The notes: generated by a model not told the origin, from the sequence alone. A DNA stretch of 10,089 nt from JAAYRQ01 sp035647815 (GCA_035647815.1 DASRMR010000034.1:1-10089), one strand, 5' to 3'; positions 1 to 5,440 are shown, numbered from the stretch's first letter. Numbers and translations: made by a program.

Positions 1-654
1 GGCACAGCAGAATCTGCACTCTACGCTGATGCAGCAGCAGTGATGGCAGAATTACCAAGTCATGTATCAGCAGAGGGTGGTATGGTATCTGTTCCAGTTG
101 TACAATGGTTAGACACGGACACTTATGATCCTAATACTGCAGGAAGTTATACTTTCACAGCTGTTTTGGGAGAAATACCTGATGGCTATGCGAATACAGG
201 AAATCACACAGCAACGATTGAGGTCATAATAGCTTCAAACCCTATGGGCAAAATGGCCGGTGCTGATATAGAAAAATTAGAGGATGATACTGATTTAACA
301 CCAGACAGTGCTGACAATAGTGCACTTGATGATCCCCTTGCTGGTGAAGATGCCGGCACAGAAGAATCTGCAACTGATCTTGATACAACAGAAGTGATTG
401 AGGAAACACCTTCCGATGTGGCAGAAGATAATCTTGCAGTATCTGATCCTGTTGAACCAAGCTTAGATACAGACAATTATGATCCTGATACTGAAGAAAT
501 CGTCACCAATGCCGATACAGCAGAAGTGATTGCAGGAACACCTTCCGAGGCGGTAGAAGATGATCTTGCAGTATCTGATCCTTTTGAACCAAACTTAGAT
601 ACTGAGGATTATAGGCCAACCGCTGAGGCGATAATAAGGCGTCCAATAGAATAA
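1..654 (+). CDS. Acidic surface-type protein with Ig-like domain, 3' end only
   Basis: The frame is open from the first base, so the gene begins upstream and 217 codons are visible, ending at TAA 652-654. Residues of about 17-77 resemble a bacterial Ig-like domain (Big_4 type): a LPSHVSA-like start, a TDTYDPNTAGSYTF segment and a closing TATIEVII strand, as found in tandem in clostridial secreted or cell-wall proteins. The remainder is very rich in Asp, Glu, Thr and Ser, has no cysteine, and contains a 44-codon duplication (382-513 and 514-633). No LPXTG motif, membrane anchor or SLH domain appears in the visible C-terminus, so attachment, if any, must be encoded upstream. An extracellular structural or adhesive role is inferred from the Ig-like fold and composition; the substrate is unknown. 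GTG 40 and ATG 43 have no convincing SD and are unlikely to be the real start. Confidence 0.75.
   Translation, partial: GTAESALYADAAAVMAELPSHVSAEGGMVSVPVVQWLDTDTYDPNTAGSYTFTAVLGEIPDGYANTGNHTATIEVIIASNPMGKMAGADIEKLEDDTDLTPDSADNSALDDPLAGEDAGTEESATDLDTTEVIEETPSDVAEDNLAVSDPVEPSLDTDNYDPDTEEIVTNADTAEVIAGTPSEAVEDDLAVSDPFEPNLDTEDYRPTAEAIIRRPIE
382..633 (+). repeat. Tandem 44-codon coding repeat in acidic tail
   Basis: Two in-frame copies with a period of 132 bases: the first at 382-513, the second (40 codons retained) at 514-633. By hand count 25 of 40 residues and about 95 of 120 bases match. The shared core includes LAVSDP and an LDT-(D/E)-(N/D)-Y-x-P segment. That segment echoes the LDTDTYDPNTAG stretch of the Ig-like domain at about 106-141. 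Confidence 0.8.
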
Positions 655-720
655 AGCACTATTTTTTTGCTCTTGATTGAAATTATGATAATATAAAAGT
701 ATGTAAACATAGAAGTACTA

Positions 721-728
721 AGGAGGAA
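721..728 (+). promoter_or_regulatory. Ribosome binding site of superoxide dismutase
   Basis: AGGAGGAA lies 5 bases before ATG 734, close to the consensus SD, and fixes the start of the superoxide dismutase. The 655-720 gap is AT-rich; TATAAA at 692-697 is a possible -10 but has no well-spaced -35, so I do not call a promoter. Confidence 0.8.
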
Positions 729-733
729 TAAAA

Positions 734-1309
734 ATGGAACATAAGTTACCGAAATTACCTTACAGTATGGACGCACTAGAGCCCATCATCTCAAAAGAAA
801 CAGTAGAGTATCATTATGGCAAACACCATCAGGGATATGTGAATAATTTGAACAAGTTAATAGCAGGTACGGAATTTGAAAACATGTCTTTAGAGGACAT
901 CATCTTGAAGTCAAGTGGGGGAATATACAATAATGCAGCCCAGGTATTTAATCACACTTTTTACTGGAACTGCCTAGCCCCAAAATCAGATCAGGAACCT
1001 CAAGGAAAGCTGGCTGATGCCATAAATCAGGAATTCGGTTCTTTTTTAGAATTTAAAGAAAAATTTACTCAAACTGCTGTTGGAACATTTGGTTCTGGCT
1101 GGGCATGGTTGGTTAAAGATCAGAATGGTAAGTTAGAAATTATTAGCACCAGCAATGCGGTAACCCCGATAACGCAAGGAAAAACTCCATTATTAACTTG
1201 TGATGTTTGGGAACATGCTTATTATATCGATTATCGCAACGCGCGCCCATCCTATGTTGAAAAGTTTTGGAATTTAGTCAACTGGGATTTCGTAGCTTCT
1301 AATTTATAA
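734..1309 (+). CDS. sodB: Superoxide dismutase, iron type (Fe/Mn family)
   Basis: A 191-residue protein that converts superoxide to hydrogen peroxide and oxygen in the cytoplasm. It is full length for the Fe/Mn family. The four metal ligands are visible: H27 in EYHYGKHHQGY, H74 in NHTFYW, and D157 and H161 in DVWEHAYYIDY. Residue Q70, in NNAAQVFNH, supplies the second-shell glutamine from the N-terminal half as in iron enzymes, and A142 in STSNAVTP stands where manganese enzymes usually carry glutamine. Iron, or cambialistic, is therefore more likely than strict manganese use. No signal peptide is present. It is preceded by a near-consensus SD and followed by a strong terminator, so it appears to be a single-gene unit. 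Oxygen defence of this kind is common but not universal in anaerobic clostridia. Family assignment is secure; metal preference is inferred. Confidence 0.95.
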   Translation: MEHKLPKLPYSMDALEPIISKETVEYHYGKHHQGYVNNLNKLIAGTEFENMSLEDIILKSSGGIYNNAAQVFNHTFYWNCLAPKSDQEPQGKLADAINQEFGSFLEFKEKFTQTAVGTFGSGWAWLVKDQNGKLEIISTSNAVTPITQGKTPLLTCDVWEHAYYIDYRNARPSYVEKFWNLVNWDFVASNL

Positions 1310-1331
1310 AAACTTCAAAATAACTAAGAAT

Positions 1332-1366
1332 AAATAGCCGCGGGGTCTGACCCCGTGGCTATTTTT
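1332..1366 (+). terminator. Rho-independent terminator after superoxide dismutase; repeat-derived
   Basis: A 15-bp stem (1332-1346 with 1350-1364, one G-T pair, three-base loop CTG) leads into a T run at 1362-1366. This is a strong intrinsic terminator 22 bases after the sod stop codon. Its central 21 bases (1338-1358) match the core of the repeat to the left of the transposase (2149-2169) at 18 of 21 positions, so the terminator is probably a domesticated copy of that repeat family. Confidence 0.88.
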
Positions 1367-1438
1367 GATAATAGTGCAATTTTAGCTTTTACTGTAACAG
1401 ATGGTCACTGAATATAAGAAAACTTCATATATTATTAC

Positions 1439-1446
1439 GAGGTGAT
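1439..1446 (+). promoter_or_regulatory. Ribosome binding site selecting a TTG start
   Basis: GAGGTGAT precedes TTG 1451 by 4 bases. The in-frame GTG at 1442 lies inside this SD and cannot be the start served by it, so the TTG is preferred. A promoter in 1367-1438 is not clear: TATAAG at 1413-1418 is a possible -10 without a good -35. Confidence 0.7.
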
Positions 1447-1450
1447 AATA

Positions 1451-2131
1451 TTGAAGAAAACGACTAGACACTTTAATACCATGGTAATTACCGAGAAAAT
1501 GAAATATGAGGGTGTTACTGTTTTAAGTTATCAAATAGAATATCCTGAATTCAAGTCAGATAACTACAAGAACAATATAAGGGCTGTAAACGGATTTTAC
1601 AAGGATAGCGCTTTAGCACTACAAAGTATTTTTCGCACAAAGCTCTACCAAATGGCTGTTACCCAGTATTTGTATGATGTCGAAAATGGGTTTCCGGTGC
1701 GTGAATATGAAGCTTTACAGACTTTTAATGTTACTTACAATAGAGCCTGTATAATTAGTCTGTATTTTGACAATTATGAATACACTGGTGGTGCTCATGG
1801 TTTAACTGTTAGAAGTTCTCAGACATGGAATCTGAGAAAAAGGCTACAAATGATTAGACTTAAAGAATTGTATAGGTGTTCTGGTGATTATAAATCATAT
1901 ATTAAGAGGAAAATTATTGAACAGATAAAGGAAAATACCGATATTTACTTCGATAATTATGAAGAGTTAGTAGAACAGACATTTGATATAAAAAGCTTTT
2001 ACTGTACCTCTCAAGGACTAGTAATCTATTTCCAACAATATGATATTGCTCCATATTCAAGTGGTATAAGAGAATTTTTACTGCCATACAATAAATGCAT
2101 AATTGATCCTATCAAAAAATGTGCGAAATAG
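1451..2131 (+). CDS. DUF3298/RsiV-like domain protein
   Basis: A 226-residue protein starting at TTG. The C-terminal half matches what I know of DUF3298 (the extracytoplasmic fold of RsiV and of PdaC-type proteins): YTGGAHG at 111-117, a TWNL strand, an LKELYR segment near 138, an amphipathic helix at 148-160, then SFYCTSQGLVIYFQQYDIAPYSSGI at about 182-206. The N-terminal third (about 11-80) fits the DUF4163 region that usually precedes it. Unlike RsiV there is no signal peptide or membrane helix; the N-terminus is charged (MKKTTRHFN), so the protein as read would be cytoplasmic. It therefore need not be an anti-sigma factor, and no sigma gene is adjacent. The molecular function is unknown. 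The stop codon is 6 bases before the left repeat of the transposase unit. Confidence 0.75.
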   Translation: MKKTTRHFNTMVITEKMKYEGVTVLSYQIEYPEFKSDNYKNNIRAVNGFYKDSALALQSIFRTKLYQMAVTQYLYDVENGFPVREYEALQTFNVTYNRACIISLYFDNYEYTGGAHGLTVRSSQTWNLRKRLQMIRLKELYRCSGDYKSYIKRKIIEQIKENTDIYFDNYEELVEQTFDIKSFYCTSQGLVIYFQQYDIAPYSSGIREFLLPYNKCIIDPIKKCAK

Positions 2132-2137
2132 ACTGTT

Positions 2138-2195
2138 GCCCAATCCACCCGCGGGGATTGACCCCGCGGGACAAAGGGGACAGGGTATTTGTCCC
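2138..2195 (+). repeat. Left REP-like palindromic repeat
   Basis: This stretch holds two hairpins. The first pairs CCCGCGGGG (2148-2156) perfectly with CCCCGCGGG (2162-2170) around a 5-base loop. The second pairs either GGGACA (2177-2182) with TGTCCC (2190-2195), or GGGACAAA (2168-2175) with TTTGTCCC (2188-2195). The alternatives share bases with each other and, in the second case, with the first stem, so only one fold can form at a time. No T run follows, so it is not an obvious intrinsic terminator for the DUF3298 gene. Confidence 0.85.
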
Positions 2196-2201
2196 ACAAT
2201 C

Positions 2202-2221
2202 CCTCATCTTATAAGATGAGG
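2202..2221. repeat. Perfect 20-bp palindrome upstream of transposase gene
   Basis: CCTCATCTTATAAGATGAGG is its own reverse complement, with no spacer. It lies between the left repeat and the likely transposase promoter, about 20 bases before the -35 candidate. It could be a binding site for a dimeric regulator or a cruciform-forming part of the element. It is not followed by a T run on either strand, so it is not a terminator. Confidence 0.8.
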
Positions 2222-2239
2222 AAAAATTATATAGAAAAC

Positions 2240-2268
2240 TTACTTATTTTAGATTAATTTGATAGAAT
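2240..2268 (+). promoter_or_regulatory. Putative promoter of transposase gene
   Basis: TTACTT (2240-2245) and TAGAAT (2263-2268) are 17 bases apart, giving a plausible housekeeping-sigma promoter 50 bases before the ATG. The region is AT-rich, so chance matches are possible. Confidence 0.4.
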
Positions 2269-2305
2269 ATAGAAAAATAGGCATTTACATTTATTGTATA
2301 TAAAA

Positions 2306-2311
2306 GAGGTG
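2306..2311 (+). promoter_or_regulatory. Ribosome binding site fixing the transposase start
   Basis: GAGGTG lies 6 bases before ATG 2318. The longer reading from TTG 2294 would place the SD inside the coding region and has no SD of its own, so ATG 2318 is preferred. Confidence 0.7.
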
Positions 2312-2317
2312 CTTGAT

Positions 2318-3067
2318 ATGGCTAGAGTTGCTAGGGAAAAGAGCAGTACTGGAATATATCATATAATGCTAAGAGGAATAAATAGGCAAAGCATATTTGA
2401 AGATGAAGAAGATAGAGAGCGATTTATAACAACAATAAATTTTTTTGAGGGTTATAAGATTTATGCTTATTGTCTAATGCATAATCATGCCCACATTCTT
2501 ATACAGGAAGTAGAAGATGAAATCGCAACAGTAGTAAGAAAAATATGTGCAAGTTATGTGTTTTGGTATAATTCAAGATATGAAAGATGTGGCCATTTGT
2601 TTCAGGAAAGATTTAAAAGTGAAGTAGTCGAAACAGATGAATACTTCCTAACAGTTTTAAGATATATTCATCAGAACCCGGTTAAAGCTGGTATAACGAA
2701 GAAAGTTCAAGATTATAAATGGAGTAGTTATCACAAATATATAAACCAATCCCCTACGATAGATACCGAATTCGGATTAAGTTTATTTTCATCAGATTTT
2801 GGAAAGGCATTGGATTTGTTTGTTGAGTTTCACAATGAAGAGAATGACGATAAATGCTTAGATTATGAAGATTTTATCAGATTATCAGATAGTGAGGCTA
2901 TGGAAAAGATTTTCAAACTAGGCGTAGAAAACATTAGTAAATTACAACAATTAGATAAAAAGGATAGAGATGCAGTGTTGAGGAGATTAAAAACTGTAAA
3001 TGGCGTATCTATTAGGCAATTAGCTAGGATAACGGGGATATCTAAAAGTGTAATAGATAGGGCATGA
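2318..3067 (+). CDS. REP-associated tyrosine transposase (Y1/HUH), TnpA-REP family
   Basis: A 249-residue Y1_Tnp (IS200/IS605 superfamily) protein, expected to nick and join single-stranded DNA at palindromic sites. The start MARVAREKSSTGIYHIMLRG is typical of the clostridial family. The metal-binding HUH motif is H57-A58-H59 in YCLMHNHAHILI, and the catalytic tyrosine is Y116 in RYIHQNPVKAG, so the active site looks intact. The C-terminal 60 residues add a basic region and a helix-turn-helix (about 228-248, ending SIRQLARITGISKSVIDRA) that probably contributes to DNA binding; E. coli TnpA-REP lacks such a domain as far as I know. No tnpB partner is present. The gene is flanked by inverted REP-like repeats and has its own promoter candidate. 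The stop lies 11 bases before the right repeat. Family assignment is confident; activity is not shown by sequence. Confidence 0.93.
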   Translation: MARVAREKSSTGIYHIMLRGINRQSIFEDEEDRERFITTINFFEGYKIYAYCLMHNHAHILIQEVEDEIATVVRKICASYVFWYNSRYERCGHLFQERFKSEVVETDEYFLTVLRYIHQNPVKAGITKKVQDYKWSSYHKYINQSPTIDTEFGLSLFSSDFGKALDLFVEFHNEENDDKCLDYEDFIRLSDSEAMEKIFKLGVENISKLQQLDKKDRDAVLRRLKTVNGVSIRQLARITGISKSVIDRA

Positions 3068-3078
3068 AGATTAAAAAA

Positions 3079-3161
3079 GGGACGATTACCCTGTCCCCTT
3101 GTCCCCGTTGCCCTAGTGCCGGCGAACAACTGCGGGGTCAGGATCCGTGGTTGGATTGGGC
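3079..3161 (-). repeat. Right REP-like palindromic repeat, inverted and diverged
   Basis: Read on the minus strand it begins GCCCAATCCA, continues through a degraded version of the GC-rich hairpin core, a roughly 20-base insertion containing GCCGGC, and ends in a GGGACA-type unit at 3106-3079. Bases 3079-3106 are identical over 28 positions to the reverse complement of 4711-4738. On the minus strand the last GGGAC/GTCCC stem (3097-3079) is followed by six Ts (3078-3073), so it may terminate the hydrolase transcript. The outer end overlaps the 3' end of the hydrolase coding region. Confidence 0.8.
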
Positions 3162-4025
3162 GTTTCTTAGTTTTAGTGGAGTAGTCATAAAGGAAATCTT
3201 ATTATTTACGGGATACTTTTTGGCGATGAAGTAACGCTTACCTTCTACATTGCCTGCTATGATTTCGATGAGTGCCTCTTCCAGATCGAGAAGGTTTTGC
3301 CTTTTCAGTCCTGTAGTGTAATGGGCAGGGAAAATAAACTCATCTCCCTTAGTCACTGTGATGAGTGTCTGGGTACTTTTTAGGTAATCGGTTACACTTC
3401 CACCTAGTGTTGCAATCAGATTGCCTGCGTAAAGGAAATCGCCAGTAAACAGCAGCTTGTGCTGTTCATCCAGAAGTGTAATAGAATCTGTCGAATGGCC
3501 AGGAGTAGGTATAATTCTTAGTAAGCGATTACCTAGATCTATCATTTCGTTGGGATGTAGCCATTTATAGACTGGGATTTTAGGCATAGGGGGAGAATTG
3601 CAATACATTATGAATGATGGTTTGAAGATATTATCTTGCGCGTTTTTGCGGTTTATCGGCAAATCAGCTAAGACTACCCGATCGAATTTGGCAATACTGC
3701 CTAGGTGATCAGAATGAGAATGGGAAGGTAGTACAATAAGGGGCAGATTAGTTAGAGAGTAAACAACTGGTGAAATATCTCTTTTCCCACTTCCAGTATC
3801 AAATAACAATGCGCTGGTGTCACCAATAAGCAGGTAAGAATTATTTTGTAAATGAAAGCGCGGTTCTGAAATGATAAATGTATGATTATCGATTTCCTCT
3901 ACAGTAAACCAATCATCTGCCCAGTAAGCCCTTTCGCTTACACTGTAGTTTTGACGAAGTCCATCTGACCGCATGAACTTTATCATTCTTTTAATACGTG
4001 TATATCGATAATTTGAATTACCCAC
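3138..4025 (-). CDS. Metallo-beta-lactamase-fold hydrolase
   Basis: A 295-residue soluble protein of the MBL superfamily, glyoxalase II-like in its motif set. The two-metal site is complete: H102, H104, D106 and H107 in SHSHSDHLG, H177 in PTPGHSTD, D196 in LLFTGDFLY and H235 in FPAHYTTG. The conserved early strand LLFDTGSG is at 74-80. The substrate cannot be named; hydroxyacylglutathione-type thioesters, lactones and phosphodiesters are all possible in this family. The start is GTG 4025, supported by AAGGAG (4039-4034) 8 bases upstream and a promoter candidate at 4067-4095. The final seven codons (289-295, AQSNHGS) and the TGA stop lie inside the right REP-like repeat, so the natural C-terminus was probably altered by the repeat. 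The gene is divergent from the ybaK-type gene and convergent with the transposase. Confidence 0.9.
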   Translation of the reverse strand: MGNSNYRYTRIKRMIKFMRSDGLRQNYSVSERAYWADDWFTVEEIDNHTFIISEPRFHLQNNSYLLIGDTSALLFDTGSGKRDISPVVYSLTNLPLIVLPSHSHSDHLGSIAKFDRVVLADLPINRKNAQDNIFKPSFIMYCNSPPMPKIPVYKWLHPNEMIDLGNRLLRIIPTPGHSTDSITLLDEQHKLLFTGDFLYAGNLIATLGGSVTDYLKSTQTLITVTKGDEFIFPAHYTTGLKRQNLLDLEEALIEIIAGNVEGKRYFIAKKYPVNNKISFMTTPLKLRNAQSNHGS

Positions 4026-4066
4026 GATCTAGTCTCCTTTTGCAAGATATGTTTCTCATTCATTCC

Positions 4067-4095
4067 ATCATAAAACAGAAGCTAAAATCCGGCAA
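4067..4095 (-). promoter_or_regulatory. Putative promoter of the MBL hydrolase gene
   Basis: On the minus strand TTGCCG (4095-4090) and TATGAT (4072-4067) are separated by exactly 17 bases, about 40 bases before the GTG start. This is the best housekeeping-sigma promoter match for this gene in the 203-base divergent gap 4026-4228, which contains no other gene I can support. Confidence 0.5.
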
Positions 4096-4151
4096 GTAAA
4101 CTAATATCGCCGCACAGCTTTTATTTGTGGACTTATCACCTCTCACTCTTA

Positions 4152-4160
4152 TGATATAAT
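4152..4160 (+). promoter_or_regulatory. Extended -10 promoter element of the ybaK-type gene
   Basis: TGATATAAT is a perfect extended -10 (TGnTATAAT). The -35 position (about 4132-4137, CTTATC) is poor, as is usual for extended -10 promoters. It lies 68 bases before the start codon and faces away from the hydrolase promoter. Confidence 0.55.
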
Positions 4161-4214
4161 AAACATGAAAAAGGCCTAGATTGGAAAGGCAAACGCTTAT
4201 ATATTTATGAATAT

Positions 4215-4219
4215 GGAGG
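4215..4219 (+). promoter_or_regulatory. Ribosome binding site of the ybaK-type gene
   Basis: GGAGG ends 9 bases before ATG 4229 and supports that start. Confidence 0.7.
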
Positions 4220-4228
4220 ATTAGCAAA

Positions 4229-4696
4229 ATGGCAATAGAAAAAGTTAGGAAATATTTTAAGCAATGGGATATAGATAATAGGATACTTGAATTTGATACT
4301 TCAAGTGCAACTGTTGAATTGGCAGCACGAGCCATAGGTTGTGAAGAAGAAAGGATAGCAAAAAGTTTGTCTTTCATGATAGATGATAAAGCTATTTTAG
4401 TTGTAGTAGCAGGGGATGCTAAAGTTGACAATAAAAAATACAAAGCACAGTTTTCAACCAAAGCAAAAATGCTCTTGCCGGAAGAAGTTGAGGATTTGAT
4501 AGGATATTCTATTGGCGGTGTATGCCCTTTTGGTATTAATGATGGTGTAATAGTTTATCTGGATGAGTCTTTAAAAAGATTTGAAACAGTATATCCTGCT
4601 TGTGGAAGTAGTAATAGTGCTATAGGGTTGACAATTGCAGAACTGGAGAAATATTCGAATTGTTCTTCGTGGATAGATGTATGTAAAGGGTGGTAG
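4229..4696 (+). CDS. YbaK/EbsC family aminoacyl-tRNA deacylase-like protein
   Basis: A 155-residue stand-alone YbaK/ProX domain (PF04073 type). Members hydrolyse mischarged aminoacyl-tRNA in trans, for example Cys-tRNA(Pro) for YbaK or Ala-tRNA(Pro) for ProX. Visible family signatures are a FDTSSATVELAA segment (22-33), the conserved lysine K45 in IAKSLSF, VVAGDAKVDNKKYK (59-72), the GGVCPFG loop (96-102) and YPACGSSNSAIGLT (122-135). The length is normal and no synthetase domain is fused. The exact mischarged substrate cannot be read from sequence, since this clostridial subgroup is not one of the well-characterised ones as far as I know. It is a single gene with its own promoter. The stop is 15 bases before a long repeat-derived hairpin. 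Confidence 0.88.
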   Translation: MAIEKVRKYFKQWDIDNRILEFDTSSATVELAARAIGCEEERIAKSLSFMIDDKAILVVVAGDAKVDNKKYKAQFSTKAKMLLPEEVEDLIGYSIGGVCPFGINDGVIVYLDESLKRFETVYPACGSSNSAIGLTIAELEKYSNCSSWIDVCKGW

Positions 4697-4710
4697 AGAA
4701 AAAGAACAAA

Positions 4711-4773
4711 GGGGACAAGGGGACAGGGTAATCGTCCCCGCAACGGGGACGATTACCCTGTCCCCTCGTCCCG
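4711..4773. repeat. Long near-perfect inverted repeat of REP/BIME type
   Basis: Arms 4712-4740 and 4744-4772 pair at 28 of 29 positions around a three-base CAA loop. The one mismatch (4717 with 4767) would be A-C in a plus-strand RNA but a G-U wobble in a minus-strand RNA. Each arm contains the GGGACA-type unit, so the structure is two units head to head, as in a BIME. Bases 4711-4738 are identical to the reverse complement of 3079-3106. It fills the gap between two convergent genes and could act as a terminator for both. The minus-strand exit is pyrimidine-rich with a T run (4704-4700); the plus exit has only a short T stretch. Confidence 0.9.
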
Positions 4774-4801
4774 AAATTTTGAATATTAGCCTAACTTTTA
4801 T

Positions 4802-5389
4802 TTATTCGTCACTAAACATGTCTTCTAAGATTCCGATGTTTCCCATAACACCGTTCATTAATTCGTCATTAGGCTCTATTAGCCAAGAGTTGTCAGTTTT
4901 ATTTAAGGTTATTGTTACTGTATTTGTAATAGTAGGAGCTTCTGGATCTAATATAGCATTATTGAAATATTGTTCAGTTAATTCGTCTAGTTTATCATTA
5001 TCGGAATCTTCGTCAAATACAGTAGCTAGGGCTAGGGGCATTATTTCTGACATTACTGTTGTAGTTATTTTGACTAGATCAAGAGAAGTTATTTTAGTTT
5101 CAACTTTTGCAGTGTTTCCTTCAATGTTTGAAGATATAATTTCGTGCTGAATTTTCGAGAAAAGAGCTTTTTGCATTTCTTCATCATCGGCTTCTGAATC
5201 GGCAATATTATCAGCAAATTCGTCATCTGTAGTATTGTTTAGATACTGAGCCGCAGTTTCTAGGTTTCCCTGTTGCAGATCTGAAAGGAAATTATTGACT
5301 ACAGAGTCTGGAGACGGTGCTCTACAACCTACCAATGAAAAAGCTAAGATAATACACAGGATTGTAGTAATCCATTTGTTTCTCATCAT
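4802..5389 (-). CDS. Small acidic lipoprotein, DUF4878/NTF2-like
   Basis: A 195-residue predicted lipoprotein. The signal peptide is MMRNKWITTILCIILAFSLVGC, with lipobox LVGC and acylated C22, so it should be anchored on the outer face of the membrane. The segment after it (about 27-50, SPDSVVNNFLSDLQQGNLETAAQYL) resembles the start of DUF4878 or related NTF2-like domains, where a helix packs on a cone-shaped sheet. The rest is acidic, with strands near 90-105 and 150-170 and a TVTITLNKTDNSWLI segment typical of the last strands of that fold. The function is unknown. ATG 5389 is chosen because AGGAGGT (5403-5397) lies 7 bases before it; ATG 5386 is 3 bases further on. The gene follows topB by 51 bases on the same strand and may be cotranscribed. 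Confidence 0.75.
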   Translation of the reverse strand: MMRNKWITTILCIILAFSLVGCRAPSPDSVVNNFLSDLQQGNLETAAQYLNNTTDDEFADNIADSEADDEEMQKALFSKIQHEIISSNIEGNTAKVETKITSLDLVKITTTVMSEIMPLALATVFDEDSDNDKLDELTEQYFNNAILDPEAPTITNTVTITLNKTDNSWLIEPNDELMNGVMGNIGILEDMFSDE

Positions 5390-5411
5390 TTCTTTTACCT
5401 CCTAATAATCA

Positions 5412-5417
5412 ATTATA
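5412..5417 (-). promoter_or_regulatory. Possible -10 box for the lipoprotein gene
   Basis: A perfect TATAAT reads on the minus strand in the 51-base gap after topB. The -35 position (5440-5435, TCACCA) is weak and the resulting leader would be very short. Transcription from the topB promoter is the alternative. Confidence 0.3.
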
Positions 5418-5440
5418 TTTATTTATTCCATGTATGGTGA

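Larger units (their letters stand above)
2138..3161 (+). mobile_element. RAYT/REP unit: Y1 transposase between inverted palindromic repeats
   Basis: The transposase gene lies between a left repeat (2138-2195) and an inverted, diverged right repeat (3079-3161). Shared parts, read outward to inward, are the 10-base end GCCCAATCCA (2138-2147; complement at 3152-3161), the core TGACCCCGC (2159-2167; complement at 3132-3140) and a GGGACA-type hairpin (2168-2195; complement at 3079-3105). The right copy has about 20 extra bases between core and hairpin. REP-associated tyrosine transposases typically sit next to the palindromes they process. The outer limits are where my alignment ends; no target duplication is visible. 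Whether it is active or simply a resident RAYT locus cannot be told. Confidence 0.65.

Noticed and set aside
204..476. Minus-strand reading frames of 72-90 codons across the surface-protein gene
   Set aside because: They are shadows of a low-complexity acidic coding region, rich in Ser and Val as expected from its complement, with no SD.
2294..2317. Eight extra codons at the transposase N-terminus from TTG 2294
   Set aside because: The SD GAGGTG lies inside them, and the protein family begins at MAR-; ATG 2318 is the better start.
3065..3130. Readthrough of the transposase TGA into the right repeat, as a sign of a truncated gene
   Set aside because: The HUH, tyrosine and helix-turn-helix parts are all complete, and the reading after TGA is repeat sequence with no protein-like character.
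2138..3161. CRISPR-like or toxin-antitoxin interpretation of the repeat cluster
   Set aside because: The repeats are few, palindromic and unevenly spaced, with no spacers or cas genes, and no paired small genes are present.
4060..4461. 133-codon minus-strand frame over the ybaK promoter and 5' end
   Set aside because: It overlaps a well-supported gene with its own promoter and SD, and the translation has no recognisable domain.
4677..5150. 157-codon plus-strand frame crossing the long hairpin and the lipoprotein gene
   Set aside because: It runs through the REP-type repeat and antisense to a lipoprotein with a lipobox and strong SD.
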